DNA of 64,000 bases from Acidovorax sp. NCPPB 4044 (GTDB lineage Bacteria; Pseudomonadota; Gammaproteobacteria; Burkholderiales; Burkholderiaceae_C): the NCBI RefSeq assembly GCF_028069655.1, contig NZ_JAMCOS010000001.1:2944001-3008000 (forward strand), read 5' to 3'. The notes below the pieces were generated by a model, which saw only the letters and a program-made list of their open reading frames with translations, was not told the origin of the DNA and made no database searches. The translations under genes were made by a program, and so were the position numbers. Below are positions 32,976 to 41,915 of this stretch, in pieces (the first letter of the stretch is position 1; every line of letters starts with the position of its first letter).

Positions 32976-33809
32976 ATGACCGTCCCCCTTTCCCGCCGCC
33001 GCCTGATCGCGGCCGCAGCCACCGCCGCTTCACTGGGCGTGGCCTCGCTCTCCCCGGCCTTCGCGGCCGACAAGCTGCGCATCGGCGTGGTGCCCGGCGC
33101 CTACGCCGATTCCGTCAACGTGGCCGCCAAGGAGGCGCGCGCGCAGGGCCTGCAGGTCGAGGTGATCGAGTTCACCGACTGGACCACGCCCAACGTCGCG
33201 CTGAACGCGGGCGACATCGACATCAATTACTTCCAGCACCAGCCCTTCCTGAGCAACGCGATCAAGAAGCAGGGCTTCAAGCTCGCGAGCGCGGGCACCG
33301 GCATCCTCGCCAACGTGGGCCTCTACTCCCTGCGGCACAAGAAGGTCGAGGACGTGCCCACGGGCGGCAAGGTGGGCATCGCCAACGACCCGGTGAACCA
33401 GGGCCGCGGGCTGCTGCTCCTGCAGAAGGTGGGGCTCATCCAGCTCAAGCCGGGCGTGGGCTACCTCGGCACGCTGAACGACATCGCCGAGAACCCGAAG
33501 AAGCTCACCTTCGTGGAGGTCGAAGGGCCGCAGCTCGTGCGCATCACGCCCGACGTGGACATCGCGCAGGGCTATCCGCATTTCATCGTGGCGGCCAAGG
33601 CGTTCGATCCGTCCAGCGGCCTCGCCTACTCGGGCATCGAGGACGCGCAGTTCGCGATCCAGTTCGTGGTGCGGCAGGACCGCGTGAACGACCCGCTGGT
33701 GCAGCGCTTCGTGCGCATCTACCAGAACTCGCAGGCCGTGAAGGGCGAGACGCGGCGCGCGTTCTCGAACGATGAGCGCCTCTACACGCTGGCCTGGACG
33801 CGTTCATGA
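32976..33809 (+). CDS. MetQ-family ABC substrate-binding protein (first of two)
   Basis: 277 residues. Signal peptide with RRR ([20 protein letters not shown], cleaved near AFA-AD), perhaps Tat. The mature part is NlpA/MetQ-like: [69 protein letters not shown] and [19 protein letters not shown]. MetQ proteins bind methionine, but the gene opens an operon with SfnB and NtaA/DszA-type enzymes, so an organosulfur ligand is more likely. Its stop overlaps the start of a second, divergent paralogue. Confidence 0.88.
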   Translation: MTVPLSRRRLIAAAATAASLGVASLSPAFAADKLRIGVVPGAYADSVNVAAKEARAQGLQVEVIEFTDWTTPNVALNAGDIDINYFQHQPFLSNAIKKQGFKLASAGTGILANVGLYSLRHKKVEDVPTGGKVGIANDPVNQGRGLLLLQKVGLIQLKPGVGYLGTLNDIAENPKKLTFVEVEGPQLVRITPDVDIAQGYPHFIVAAKAFDPSSGLAYSGIEDAQFAIQFVVRQDRVNDPLVQRFVRIYQNSQAVKGETRRAFSNDERLYTLAWTRS

Positions 33810-34663
33810 CAGCGGGCGTTCCAACGATGGCGGCGTCCACCTCGTCCGCACGGCGGCACCTGCTGCGCGGTATCGCGGGCCTCGGGCTGGCCCTGGGCCT
33901 TGCGACCGGCGCCCACGCGCAGAGCGTGGTGCGCGTGGCCTCCACGCCCGGCGTGACCTCCGATGCCGTGCAGGCGCTCGTCGAAGAGGGCCGGCGCAAC
34001 GGGCTGGACATCCGGCTCGTGGAGTTCACCGACTGGACGCTGCCCAACGAAGCGGTGAACCACGGCGATGCCGACCTCAACTTCTTCCAGCACCAGGCCT
34101 TCCTGGACAATGCCGTCAAGGAGCGCGGCTACCGGCTGCAGGTCATCGGCCTGGGCCTGCTGCAGAACATCGGCCTCTACTCGGACCGGCACACCACGCT
34201 CGATGCGCTGCCGCGCGGGGCGAAGGTGTCCGTTCCCAACGACCCGGTGAACCAGGGCCGCGGGCTGCTGCTCCTGCAGAAGGCGGGGCTCATCCAGCTG
34301 CGCCAGGGCGCCGCCGCGGATGCGCGGCTGGACGACGTGGTCGAGAACCCGAAGGGCCTGAAGTTCTTCGAGATCGAAGGGCCGCAGCTGATCCATTCGC
34401 TGCGCGACGTGGACCTGGCCGTCGTCTGGCCCAGCTACTTCGTCAACGCCGGGCGCAAGGAGCAGGCGGGCAAGGGGCTGCTGTACTCGGGCATCGACGA
34501 CACCTTCTACGCCATGGGCTTCGTGGCCCGCACCGACCGGGCGCAGGACCCCGCGCTGCGCAAGTTCGTCGCGCTCTTCCAGCAGTCGGCCGCGGTGCGC
34601 CAGACGATCAGCGACCGCTTCGGCGGCAACCCCAACCTCTACACGCTGCCCTGGCAGCGCTGA
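33806..34663 (+). CDS. MetQ-family ABC substrate-binding protein (second of two)
   Basis: 285 residues, starting in an ATGA overlap with the first paralogue. Signal peptide ends GAHA-QS. It shares the MetQ scaffold ([56 protein letters not shown]). It differs where ligands bind, for example [14 protein letters not shown] in place of [15 protein letters not shown] ~60-base stretch (34237-34299) matches the first gene (33383-33445) almost perfectly although the rest has diverged, suggesting gene conversion or strong constraint. Two binding proteins for one MetNI pump imply two related ligands. Confidence 0.88.
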   Translation: MTAGVPTMAASTSSARRHLLRGIAGLGLALGLATGAHAQSVVRVASTPGVTSDAVQALVEEGRRNGLDIRLVEFTDWTLPNEAVNHGDADLNFFQHQAFLDNAVKERGYRLQVIGLGLLQNIGLYSDRHTTLDALPRGAKVSVPNDPVNQGRGLLLLQKAGLIQLRQGAAADARLDDVVENPKGLKFFEIEGPQLIHSLRDVDLAVVWPSYFVNAGRKEQAGKGLLYSGIDDTFYAMGFVARTDRAQDPALRKFVALFQQSAAVRQTISDRFGGNPNLYTLPWQR

Positions 34664-34680
34664 ACCCGGGAGTGCATCGC

Positions 34681-35904
34681 ATGGCCTATTCCTCCGTGCT
34701 GCGCCGCAGTCCGGCCTCGTTGCCGCCGGCCCCGGCGGCAGCCCGCAACGCCGCGCCCTCCCGGCCGCAGCCTTCGCCCGGCACCGCGGCGAAGAACCCG
34801 CTGCCAGCCGGCGCCGGCTCCGTCGCGCTGCGCGGCGTCGGCAAGGTCTATGCCTCGCCCGCGGGCGAAGTGGCCGCGCTGGACGGCATCGACCTGGACA
34901 TCCCGGCCGGCAGCATCTTCGGCATCATCGGCCGCAGCGGTGCCGGCAAGTCGAGCCTGCTGCGCACCATCAACCGGCTGGAGAACCCCACCAGCGGGCA
35001 GGTGCTGGTGGACGGCGTGGACATCGGCACGCTGGACGAAAACGCGCTGGTGGGCCTGCGCCGGCGCATCGGCATGGTCTTCCAGCACTTCAACCTGTTG
35101 TCGGCCAAGACGGTGTTCGACAACATCGCGCTGCCGCTGCGCGTGGCGGGCGTGCGCCCGGCGGAGGTCACGCAGCGGGTGCACGAGCTGCTGGCGCTCG
35201 TGGGCCTGGAGGACAAGCACCGCGCGTACCCGGGCCGGCTCTCGGGCGGGCAGAAGCAGCGCGTGGGCATCGCCCGCGCCCTGGCCACGCACCCGGAGAT
35301 CCTGCTGTGCGACGAGGCCACCTCGGCGCTCGACCCCGAGACCACGCATTCCATCCTGCAGCTGCTGCGCGGCATCAACCGGCGCCTCGGGATCACGGTG
35401 ATCCTCATCACCCACGAGATGAGCGTGATCCGCGAGATCGCCGACCAGGTGCTGGTGCTGGAGCAGGGCCGCATCGCGGAGCTGGGCCCCGTGTGGCAGG
35501 TGTTCGGCGCGCCCCGGCACGATGCCACGCGCGCACTCCTGGCACCGCTGCGCCAGGGCCTGCCCGACGACCTGCGCGCGCGGCTGCACGCGCAGCCGCC
35601 CGCGGGGGCGTACGAGCGCATCCTGCAACTGGGCTACAGCGGCGAAGGCGGCCTGGAGCCCGACCTGGCCCGCATCGCCCAGGCGCTGCCGCCCGGCGTG
35701 CGGCTGCTGCACGGCGGCGTGGACCGCATCCAGGGCCATGCGCAGGGCCACCTGCTGCTGGCCGTGGGCGGCGACAACCCGCTGCCCGACTTCGCCGCGC
35801 TGGTGCACGGCCCCGGCGCCATCGCGCATTCCATCGAGGCGATCGGCTATGCCGCCGCCGAGGCGGCAGTGCCCCCCGCCCTCCCGGACCACGCAACCGT
35901 ATGA
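34681..35904 (+). CDS. metN: MetN-type ABC transporter ATP-binding protein with C-terminal NIL domain
   Basis: 407 residues. An unusual ~48-residue Pro/Ala-rich N-terminal extension precedes the ATPase (ATG 34681 is the only good start nearby). Walker A GRSGAGKS near residue 82, Q-loop MVFQHFNLL, signature [15 protein letters not shown], Walker [17 protein letters not shown] and H-loop ITHEMSV. The last ~100 residues ([20 protein letters not shown] ... [18 protein letters not shown]) resemble the NIL ligand-sensing domain of MetN, which inhibits the pump when substrate is plentiful. The symbol denotes family; substrate here is probably an organosulfur compound. Confidence 0.88.
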   Translation: MAYSSVLRRSPASLPPAPAAARNAAPSRPQPSPGTAAKNPLPAGAGSVALRGVGKVYASPAGEVAALDGIDLDIPAGSIFGIIGRSGAGKSSLLRTINRLENPTSGQVLVDGVDIGTLDENALVGLRRRIGMVFQHFNLLSAKTVFDNIALPLRVAGVRPAEVTQRVHELLALVGLEDKHRAYPGRLSGGQKQRVGIARALATHPEILLCDEATSALDPETTHSILQLLRGINRRLGITVILITHEMSVIREIADQVLVLEQGRIAELGPVWQVFGAPRHDATRALLAPLRQGLPDDLRARLHAQPPAGAYERILQLGYSGEGGLEPDLARIAQALPPGVRLLHGGVDRIQGHAQGHLLLAVGGDNPLPDFAALVHGPGAIAHSIEAIGYAAAEAAVPPALPDHATV

Positions 35905-36563
35905 GCCTGTCCCTGTCCATTCCCGCCGAGCGCTACGGCCAGGCCCTGGCCGACACCCTGCTGATGGTAGGCGTCTCCGGCACGGCCGCCTTCCTGGCGG
36001 GCATTCCGCTCGCCGTGCTGCTGATCGTGACCGCGCCGGGCGGCTTCCTCGCCTCGCCGCGCGTGCACCGCGTGGCCGGCAGCGTGGTCAACGGCTTCCG
36101 GGCCACGCCCTTCATCGTGCTGCTGGTGGCGCTGATCCCGTTCACGCGCATCGTGGCGGGCACCACCATCGGCGTGTGGGCGGCCATCGTGCCGCTGTCC
36201 ATCAGCGCCACGCCGTTCTTCGCGCGCATCGCCGAGGTCAGCCTGCGCGAGGTGGACAAGGGCCTCATCGAGGCCGCGCAGGCCATGGGCTGCCGCCAAT
36301 GGCACATCGTGCGGCACGTCTACCTGCCCGAGGCGCTGCCCGGCATCGTGGGCGGCTTCACGATCACGCTGGTGGCGCTGATCGGCGCCTCGGCCATGGC
36401 CGGCGCCGTGGGCGCGGGCGGCCTGGGCGACCTGGCCATCCGCTACGGCTACCAGCGCTTCGACACGCAGGTGATGGTGATCGTCATCGCGGTGCTGATC
36501 GCGCTGGTCACGGTGGTGCAGTCCACCGGCGACGCCTTCGTGCGCCGGCTGCGCGCACGCTGA
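35901..36563 (+). CDS. metI: MetI-type ABC transporter permease
   Basis: 220 residues, ATGA-overlapped with metN. Five helices with the MetI patterns [40 protein letters not shown] and [20 protein letters not shown]. The coupling loop is [20 protein letters not shown], followed by [20 protein letters not shown] and [20 protein letters not shown]. It forms the channel for the two upstream binding proteins. The following enzyme gene begins 15 bases after its stop, so import and catabolism are one transcript. Confidence 0.9.
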   Translation: MSLSLSIPAERYGQALADTLLMVGVSGTAAFLAGIPLAVLLIVTAPGGFLASPRVHRVAGSVVNGFRATPFIVLLVALIPFTRIVAGTTIGVWAAIVPLSISATPFFARIAEVSLREVDKGLIEAAQAMGCRQWHIVRHVYLPEALPGIVGGFTITLVALIGASAMAGAVGAGGLGDLAIRYGYQRFDTQVMVIVIAVLIALVTVVQSTGDAFVRRLRAR

Positions 36564-36578
36564 AGGGCCGGGCACAGC

Positions 36579-37829
36579 ATGGAACCGCTCCCCTCCGAAG
36601 ACCTGTCCGCCCACGCACGGCTGCCGCTGCCGCCGCGCCCGCCGCACCGTATCGCCAGCGAGGCCGAGGCGCTCGGCGTGGCCCGCGCGCTGGCCGGCGA
36701 CTTCCGCCGGGAAGCGGCGCTGCGCGACCGCGAGCGCCGGCTGCCCTGGGACGAGATCGAGCGCCACACCGCCAGCGGCCTGGGTGCCATCAGCGTGCCG
36801 CGCGCCTACGGCGGGCTGGGCGCGTCGTTCCGCACGCTCATGGAGGTGTTCGCCATCCTGTGCGCGGCCGACGCCTCGCTCGGACAGATCCCGCAGAACC
36901 ACTACGCGCTGGTCCGGCACCTGGTGGAGTTCGGCAGCGAATCGCAACGCCGGCGGTTCTTCGCCGACGTGCTGGCCGGCCACCGCCTGGGCAACGCCGG
37001 GCCGGAGCGCAAGGCGCGCGCCGCGCTGGTGAACCAGGCCACCGCGCGCGTGGAGCGCGATGCGCAGGGCGTGCTGCGCGCCAGCGGAACGCGCCACTAC
37101 TCCACCGGCGCGATGTTCGCCCACTGGATGCCGTTCCGCGCCGTGGACGCGCTCGACCGGCCCGTGCAGGTCTGGGTGCGCCGCACGGCACCGGGCGTGC
37201 GCGTGATCGACGACTGGGACGCCTTCGGCCAGCGCACCACCGCCAGCGGCAGCGTGGTGCTGGAGAACGTTCCCGTGGGCGACGACGACGTGGTGGCCCT
37301 GCACGCGGGGCAGGACCGGCCGACGCTGGCCGGCCCGTTCTCGCAGCTGCTGCAGGCCTCCATCGACCTGGGGATCGCCGAAGGCGCGCTGGAGGATGCC
37401 CTGGCCTACGTGCGTGACCAGACCCGCCCCTGGATCGACTCGGGCCTGGAGCATGCCCACGACGACCCGCACATCCTGCACGAGGTGGGCGCGCTGGCCA
37501 TCGACGTGCACGCCGCGCGCGAAGTGCTGGCCGAGGCCGCGGACCTGCTGGATGCGCTCGCGCAGCGCCCGCTCACGGAGGCGGACAGTGCCGAGGCCTC
37601 GGTGGCGGTGGCGCGCGCCAAGGTGCTCACCACCGGGGCCGCGCTGCGCGCCGGGGAGCACCTGCTGGAGCTGGCGGGCACCTCCTCGGTGCGCGCCGCG
37701 CACAACCTGGACCGCCACTGGCGCAACGCGCGCGTGCACACGCTGCACGACCCCGTGCGCTGGAAAGTCCACCTGATCGGCCGCTTCGTCCTGAACGGCG
37801 AGGCCCCGCGCCGCCACCAGTGGAATTAG
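36579..37829 (+). CDS. SfnB-like acyl-CoA-dehydrogenase-fold flavoprotein (first)
   Basis: 416 residues. The fold is that of acyl-CoA dehydrogenases/FMNH2-dependent monooxygenases: RDRERRLPWDEIERHTASGL, GAISVPRAYGGLGASFRTLM, ADASLGQIPQNHYALVRHLV, TRHYSTGAMFAHWMPFRAV, and the C-terminal NLDRHWRNARVHTLHDPVRW. These match the SfnB sulfur-acquisition family, made in sulfur starvation and acting on sulfones or related compounds with reduced flavin supplied by a reductase. No reductase gene is in this operon. A paralogue follows immediately. Confidence 0.85.
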   Translation: MEPLPSEDLSAHARLPLPPRPPHRIASEAEALGVARALAGDFRREAALRDRERRLPWDEIERHTASGLGAISVPRAYGGLGASFRTLMEVFAILCAADASLGQIPQNHYALVRHLVEFGSESQRRRFFADVLAGHRLGNAGPERKARAALVNQATARVERDAQGVLRASGTRHYSTGAMFAHWMPFRAVDALDRPVQVWVRRTAPGVRVIDDWDAFGQRTTASGSVVLENVPVGDDDVVALHAGQDRPTLAGPFSQLLQASIDLGIAEGALEDALAYVRDQTRPWIDSGLEHAHDDPHILHEVGALAIDVHAAREVLAEAADLLDALAQRPLTEADSAEASVAVARAKVLTTGAALRAGEHLLELAGTSSVRAAHNLDRHWRNARVHTLHDPVRWKVHLIGRFVLNGEAPRRHQWN

Positions 37830-37834
37830 CCCCC

Positions 37835-39103
37835 ATGACCGCCAACAGCCCGCAAGAACAGCACTCCCTCCACCAGGCGCATGCGGCCCTGCCGCTGCCC
37901 CCGCCGCCCGCGCGGCGCCCGCCCGTGCTGGCCACGCCCGAAGCGGCGCTGGCCGCCGCCCGCGCCCTGGCAGACGCCTGGGCGCCGCAGGCGCTGGCCC
38001 GCGACCGCGAGCGCCGTCTGCCCTGGGCCGAGATCGAGGACTACAGCGCCAGCGGCCTCTGGGGCATCACCGTACCGCCGGCCCACGGCGGGCCGGGCGC
38101 GGACGCCTGGACGCTGGCCCGGGCCATCGCCACCGTCTCCGCGGCCGACGGCTCGCTGGGCCACATCCCGCAGAACCATTTCTATGCGCTCGAAGTGCTG
38201 CGCGTGGGCGGCAGCGCCGCGCAGCAGCGCTTCTTCTACGGGCGCGTGCTGGAGGGCGAACGCTTCGGCAACGCGCTCTCCGAGACCGGGCACCGCGACT
38301 ACCGGCGCCGCACCCGCCTTGAACGCGCGGGCGGCGGCTGGGTGCTAGAGGGGCGCAAGTTCTATTGCACCGGCGCGCTCTTCGCGCACTGGATTCCCAC
38401 GCAGGCCATGCAGCAGCGGGACGACGGCAGCGAGGCGAGCGTGATCGTCTTCGTGCCGCGCGGCGCGCCCGGCGTGGCCGTGGAGGACGACTGGGACGGC
38501 ATGGGCCAGCGCGTGACCGGCAGCGGATCGGTGCGGCTGGAGGGCGTGCGCGTGGAGCCCGAGTGGATCGTGCCGTTCCAGGCCAGCTTCGACCGGCCCA
38601 CCCCCATCGGCCCGTTCGCGCAGATCATGCACGCGGCCATCGACCTGGGGATCGGCGAGGGCGCGCTGCAGGCCACGCTGCCCTTCCTGCGCACCCGCGC
38701 GCGCCCCTGGATCGACGCGCAGGTGGAGCGCGCCACCGACGACCCGCTCACGCTGCATGCCGTGGGCGACGTGGACGTGCGCCTGCACGCGGCCCGCGCG
38801 CTGCTGCGGCGCGCGGCCCGCTTCGTCGATGCCGCGCAGCAGGCGCCCGGCGAAGACACCGTGGCCGCCGCCTCGGTGGCCGTGGCCGAGGCGCGCGCCC
38901 TCGCGCACCGCGCCGGCCTGCTGGCGGCCAACAAGCTGCTGGAGCTGGGCGGCACATCGGCCACCACGGCCGAGCACGGGTTCGACCGCTACTGGCGCAA
39001 CGTGCGCACCCATACCCTGCACGACCCCGTGCGCTGGAAGTACCACGCGGTGGGCAACTACGTGCTGAACGGCACCCGCCCGCCGCGGCATGGAGCGCTG
39101 TGA
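37835..39103 (+). CDS. SfnB-like flavoprotein (second, paralogue)
   Basis: 422 residues from ATG 37835, 5 bases after the preceding stop. It follows the same plan as its neighbour: RDRERRLPWAEIEDYSASGL, WGITVPPAHGGPGADAWTLA, SLGHIPQNHFYALEVLRVGG, GRKFYCTGALFAHWIPTQAM, DDWDGMGQRVTGSGSVRLEG and FDRYWRNVRTHTLHDPVRWK. The two are a tandem duplication that has diverged, suggesting either different substrates or a heteromer. Its stop shares a base with the next ATG. Confidence 0.85.
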   Translation: MTANSPQEQHSLHQAHAALPLPPPPARRPPVLATPEAALAAARALADAWAPQALARDRERRLPWAEIEDYSASGLWGITVPPAHGGPGADAWTLARAIATVSAADGSLGHIPQNHFYALEVLRVGGSAAQQRFFYGRVLEGERFGNALSETGHRDYRRRTRLERAGGGWVLEGRKFYCTGALFAHWIPTQAMQQRDDGSEASVIVFVPRGAPGVAVEDDWDGMGQRVTGSGSVRLEGVRVEPEWIVPFQASFDRPTPIGPFAQIMHAAIDLGIGEGALQATLPFLRTRARPWIDAQVERATDDPLTLHAVGDVDVRLHAARALLRRAARFVDAAQQAPGEDTVAAASVAVAEARALAHRAGLLAANKLLELGGTSATTAEHGFDRYWRNVRTHTLHDPVRWKYHAVGNYVLNGTRPPRHGAL

Positions 39104-40509
39104 TGGGCCGCCCGCCACGCACCCGGCCCATCGTCCTCAACGCGTTCAACATGAACTCGGTGGGGCACATCAACCATGGCCTGTGGACGCACCCGCGCGA
39201 CCGGTCGAGCGAATACCACACGCTGGAGTACTGGACCGACCTCGCGCGCGAGCTGGAGCGCGGCCTGTTCGACGGCCTCTTCATCGCCGACATCGTGGGC
39301 GTGTACGACACCTACCGGCAGTCGGCCGACGTGACCCTGCGCGAATCGGTGCAGCTGCCGATCAACGACCCGCTGCTGGTGGTGCCCGCCATGGCCGCCG
39401 TGACGCGGCACCTGGGCTTCGGCGTCACCGTCAACCTGAGCTACGAGCAGCCCTACCTGCTGGCGCGGCGCTTCTCCACGCTGGACCACCTCACGCGCGG
39501 GCGCGTGGGCTGGAACATCGTCACCGGCTACCTCGACTCGGCCGCGCGGGCCATGGGCGCCCCGCAGCAGCTCGCGCACGACGAGCGCTACGACCGCGCC
39601 GACGAGTTCATGGAGGTGCTCTACCAACTCTGGGAAGGCAGCTGGGAGGACGGCGCCGTGCTGCGCGACCGGGCGCGGCGCATCTACGCCGACCCGGCCC
39701 GCGTGCACCCGGTGCGCCACCACGGCCGCCACTACCGGGTCGAGGGCTACCACCTCGCCGAGCCTTCGCCGCAGCGCACGCCCGTGCTCTTCCAGGCCGG
39801 CAGCTCCGGGCGCGGGCTGCGCTTCGCCGCGCGCCATGCCGAATGCGTGTTCATGTCCACCCAGGACAAGGCCGAGACGCGGGCCCTGGTGCGGGCGCTG
39901 CGGGAGGAGGTGGTGCGCGCCGGCCGCCAGCCGCACGACGTGCAGGTGCTGGTCGGCCTCACCGCCGTGGCCGGCGCCACGCGCCGCGAGGCCGGGGAGA
40001 AATACCGGGACTACTGCCGCCATGCCAGCCCCGAGGCGGCCCTCGCGCACCTGTCGGCCGGCTCGGGGATCGACTTCTCCACCTACCGGCCGGACACCCC
40101 GCTGATCGGGCAGCACAAGAGCAACGGCATGGAGAACAGCCTGCGGCGCCTGACCAACGGCCGCCCGCACTACACGCTGGGCGACCTCGTCGAAGAGCTG
40201 GCCCTGGGCGGCCGCTACGCGACCGTGGTCGGCACGCCGCAGGACATCGCGGACGAGATGCAGTCGTGGGTGGACGAGGCGGGCGTGGACGGCTTCAACC
40301 TCGCGCGCACCGTGGTGCCCGAGAGCTACACCGACTTCATCGACCTCGTCGTGCCCGAACTGCAGGAGCGCGGCCTGCACAAGACCGCCTACGCCGATGG
40401 CACGCTGCGCCACAAGCTGGCCGGCCGCGGCGACCGGCTCGCCGGGCCCCACCCCGGGGCCGGCTTCCGCCGTGCCGCCCCGCAGACGGCCGCGGCACGG
40501 GCCGCCTGA
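39103..40509 (+). CDS. NtaA/SnaA/DszA-family flavin-dependent monooxygenase
   Basis: 468 residues, luciferase-like fold. Family signatures: LNAFNMNSVGHINHGLWTHP, YHTLEYWTDLARELERGLFD, ESVQLPINDPLLVVPAMAAV, TRGRVGWNIVTGYLDSAARA and TPVLFQAGSSGRGLRFAARH, then DLVEELALGGRYATVVGTPQ. Relatives attack dibenzothiophene sulfone, dimethyl sulfide, nitrilotriacetate or pristinamycin with FMNH2 and oxygen. As last gene of a MetNIQ-SfnB operon it should cleave a C-S bond to release sulfite for growth. The exact substrate is unknown. The start overlaps the previous stop (TGATG). Confidence 0.88.
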   Translation: MGRPPRTRPIVLNAFNMNSVGHINHGLWTHPRDRSSEYHTLEYWTDLARELERGLFDGLFIADIVGVYDTYRQSADVTLRESVQLPINDPLLVVPAMAAVTRHLGFGVTVNLSYEQPYLLARRFSTLDHLTRGRVGWNIVTGYLDSAARAMGAPQQLAHDERYDRADEFMEVLYQLWEGSWEDGAVLRDRARRIYADPARVHPVRHHGRHYRVEGYHLAEPSPQRTPVLFQAGSSGRGLRFAARHAECVFMSTQDKAETRALVRALREEVVRAGRQPHDVQVLVGLTAVAGATRREAGEKYRDYCRHASPEAALAHLSAGSGIDFSTYRPDTPLIGQHKSNGMENSLRRLTNGRPHYTLGDLVEELALGGRYATVVGTPQDIADEMQSWVDEAGVDGFNLARTVVPESYTDFIDLVVPELQERGLHKTAYADGTLRHKLAGRGDRLAGPHPGAGFRRAAPQTAAARAA

Positions 40510-40828
40510 GGCCCCGGGGGCTGGAAAAAACCGGTTCAGCCCGTCCCGCACCGAAGATTCCACTTCTGCCGCCAGCACCCGGCCGTCCACGGCCGCGTTG
40601 CCTGGCCCCTCCCCGCGCAGCAGGGACCGCTGGGGAAGAGAGCCGCCCGCCTCTGGCGCGCTTGTAAGGCAAATTCCTACAAACGCGGCGTGCCGGCGAG
40701 ACACGACGCACATCCAAACCCCGACTTAATTTCCGATTGGACCGAATTCACAATCCATTTCAACGGATCACGACACACCGGCAGAACGCCAGGGGCCTCG
40801 GGATCTGGTAATGGAAAAGGATTGCACC
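40510..40828 (+). other. upstream region of flhDC
   Basis: 319 bases without a supported gene. No T-tract terminator for the sulfur operon is evident. The region must hold the flhDC control sequences; the clearest element is the dyad at 40662-40682. AAAAGGA at 40815-40821 is the flhD ribosome site. Confidence 0.5.
40662..40682. promoter_or_regulatory. imperfect dyad upstream of flhDC
   Basis: TTGTAAGGCAAATTCCTACA, then A: the half-sites TTGTA(A)GG and CC-TACAA are inverted around CAAATT. It lies about 150 bases before flhD in a GC-rich stretch, so it stands out. It may be a regulator site controlling motility genes; which regulator is unknown. Confidence 0.4.
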
Positions 40829-41158
40829 ATGACCTCCGAACAACTTCTCGCCGAAATCCGCGAAGCCAACCTCACCTACCTGATGCTGGCCCAAACCCTG
40901 ATCCGTCAGGACAAGGCCGAAGCCGTGTTCCGTCTGGGCATCAACGAAGACGCCGCCGACATCCTCGCGTCCCTCTCGGCCGCGCAGGTGCTCAAGCTGG
41001 CCTCCCGCAACACCCTGCTGTGCAGCTTCCGCGTGGACGACAACCTCGTCTGGAGCCTGCTCACCAACCACAACACCCCAAAGAAGGTCGGCAACGAAGC
41101 CACCAACACGCTGCACGCCAACATCCTGATGGCCAGCCGCGTCTCCGAAGTGCTCTGA
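40829..41158 (+). CDS. flhD: flagellar transcriptional activator FlhD
   Basis: 109 residues from ATG 40829, chosen because AAAAGGA sits 8 bases before it; ATG 40811 would add six residues and has no such site. The helical FlhD fold is evident: LLAEIREANLTYLMLAQTLI, RQDKAEAVFRLGI and LASLSAAQVLKLASRNTLLC then FRVDD. With FlhC it forms the D4C2 activator that turns on class II flagellar genes through sigma-70 promoters. It is the first gene of the flhDC pair; the rest of the flagellar cluster is outside the window. Confidence 0.95.
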   Translation: MTSEQLLAEIREANLTYLMLAQTLIRQDKAEAVFRLGINEDAADILASLSAAQVLKLASRNTLLCSFRVDDNLVWSLLTNHNTPKKVGNEATNTLHANILMASRVSEVL

Positions 41159-41222
41159 GCGGCCGCCCGCCGCTCCCGCTTCCCGCCTTCGCCCTCCCGT
41201 CCACCTGCCCCGAAAGACCGCC

Positions 41223-41774
41223 ATGACCGCAGCCGCCGCCCCCGCCAAGAGCGTCCTCAACGAGTCCAAGCAGATCGAACGCGCCGCCATGCTGATCCAG
41301 ATGGGCGCCCGCATGCAGGTGCTGGAATCGGAGACGACCCTCTCGTACGAGCGCCTGATCCGGCTCTACAAGGAAATCGCAGGCAAGTCGCCGTCCAAGG
41401 GACAGTTGCCCTTCTCGACCGACTGGTTCCTGACGTGGCAGGAAAACATCCACAGCTCGCTGTTCCTGAACATCTACGAATACCTCTCCAAGGGCGTGAG
41501 CCTGGATTCGGTGGAACTGCTGACCAAGGCCTACCGACTCTACAGCGAACAGGTGGCCACCGCCGAGATCGAGCCGCTGCTGTCCTTCACGCGCGCCTGG
41601 CGCCTGATCAAGTTCGTGGACGCCGGCATGCTCACGCGCACCGAATGCTCCACCTGCGGCGGCCGCTTCGTGACCGAGCTGTACGAGAACGCCCGCAACT
41701 ACACCTGCGGCCTGTGCAACCCGCCCGCCCGCGCCGGCAAGAGCAAGTCGGCCGGCGCCCTCATGCTGCACTGA
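41223..41774 (+). CDS. flhC: flagellar transcriptional activator FlhC
   Basis: 183 residues. Features of FlhC include RAAMLIQMGARMQVLESETT, LSYERLIRLYKEIAGKSPSK, GQLPFSTDWFLTW and the zinc site ECSTCGGRF ... CGLCNPP (four cysteines). It binds DNA with FlhD. It lies 64 bases after flhD and is followed by the dispersed repeat and a strong terminator. Confidence 0.95.
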   Translation: MTAAAAPAKSVLNESKQIERAAMLIQMGARMQVLESETTLSYERLIRLYKEIAGKSPSKGQLPFSTDWFLTWQENIHSSLFLNIYEYLSKGVSLDSVELLTKAYRLYSEQVATAEIEPLLSFTRAWRLIKFVDAGMLTRTECSTCGGRFVTELYENARNYTCGLCNPPARAGKSKSAGALMLH

Positions 41775-41799
41775 GCCCGATTCGGCATCGGATTGCCTC

Positions 41800-41831
41800 C
41801 ATGCCGCCGTAAACATTGAATTATTTGCTAT
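41800..41831 (-). repeat. dispersed intergenic repeat, copy d
   Basis: CATGCCGCCGTAAACATTGA then ATTATTTGCTAT, in the orientation of copies b and f. It is followed by ATTCAATAGCAAA, so TTTGCTAT/ATAGCAAA forms an inverted repeat. It lies between flhC and its terminator. Confidence 0.75.
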
Positions 41832-41860
41832 ACATTCAATAGCAAAAGGTATCCCCCTTG

Positions 41861-41886
41861 CCCGGCCCCGTGCCGGGTCTTTTTTT
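41861..41886 (+). terminator. rho-independent terminator of flhDC
   Basis: CCCGGC, a 5-base loop CCCGT, GCCGGG, then TCTTTTTTT. It is 87 bases after the flhC stop and also lies just past the stop of the convergent minus-strand gene ending at 41916, but its T-run serves the plus strand. Confidence 0.85.
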
Positions 41887-41915
41887 GCCCGCTGCACGCC
41901 GGCATGCCTCTGCGC

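Noticed and set aside
33806-34663. The second MetQ-like gene as a frameshifted duplicate of the first
   Set aside because: It is full length, has its own signal peptide and conserved core, and diverges in a way typical of a functional paralogue.
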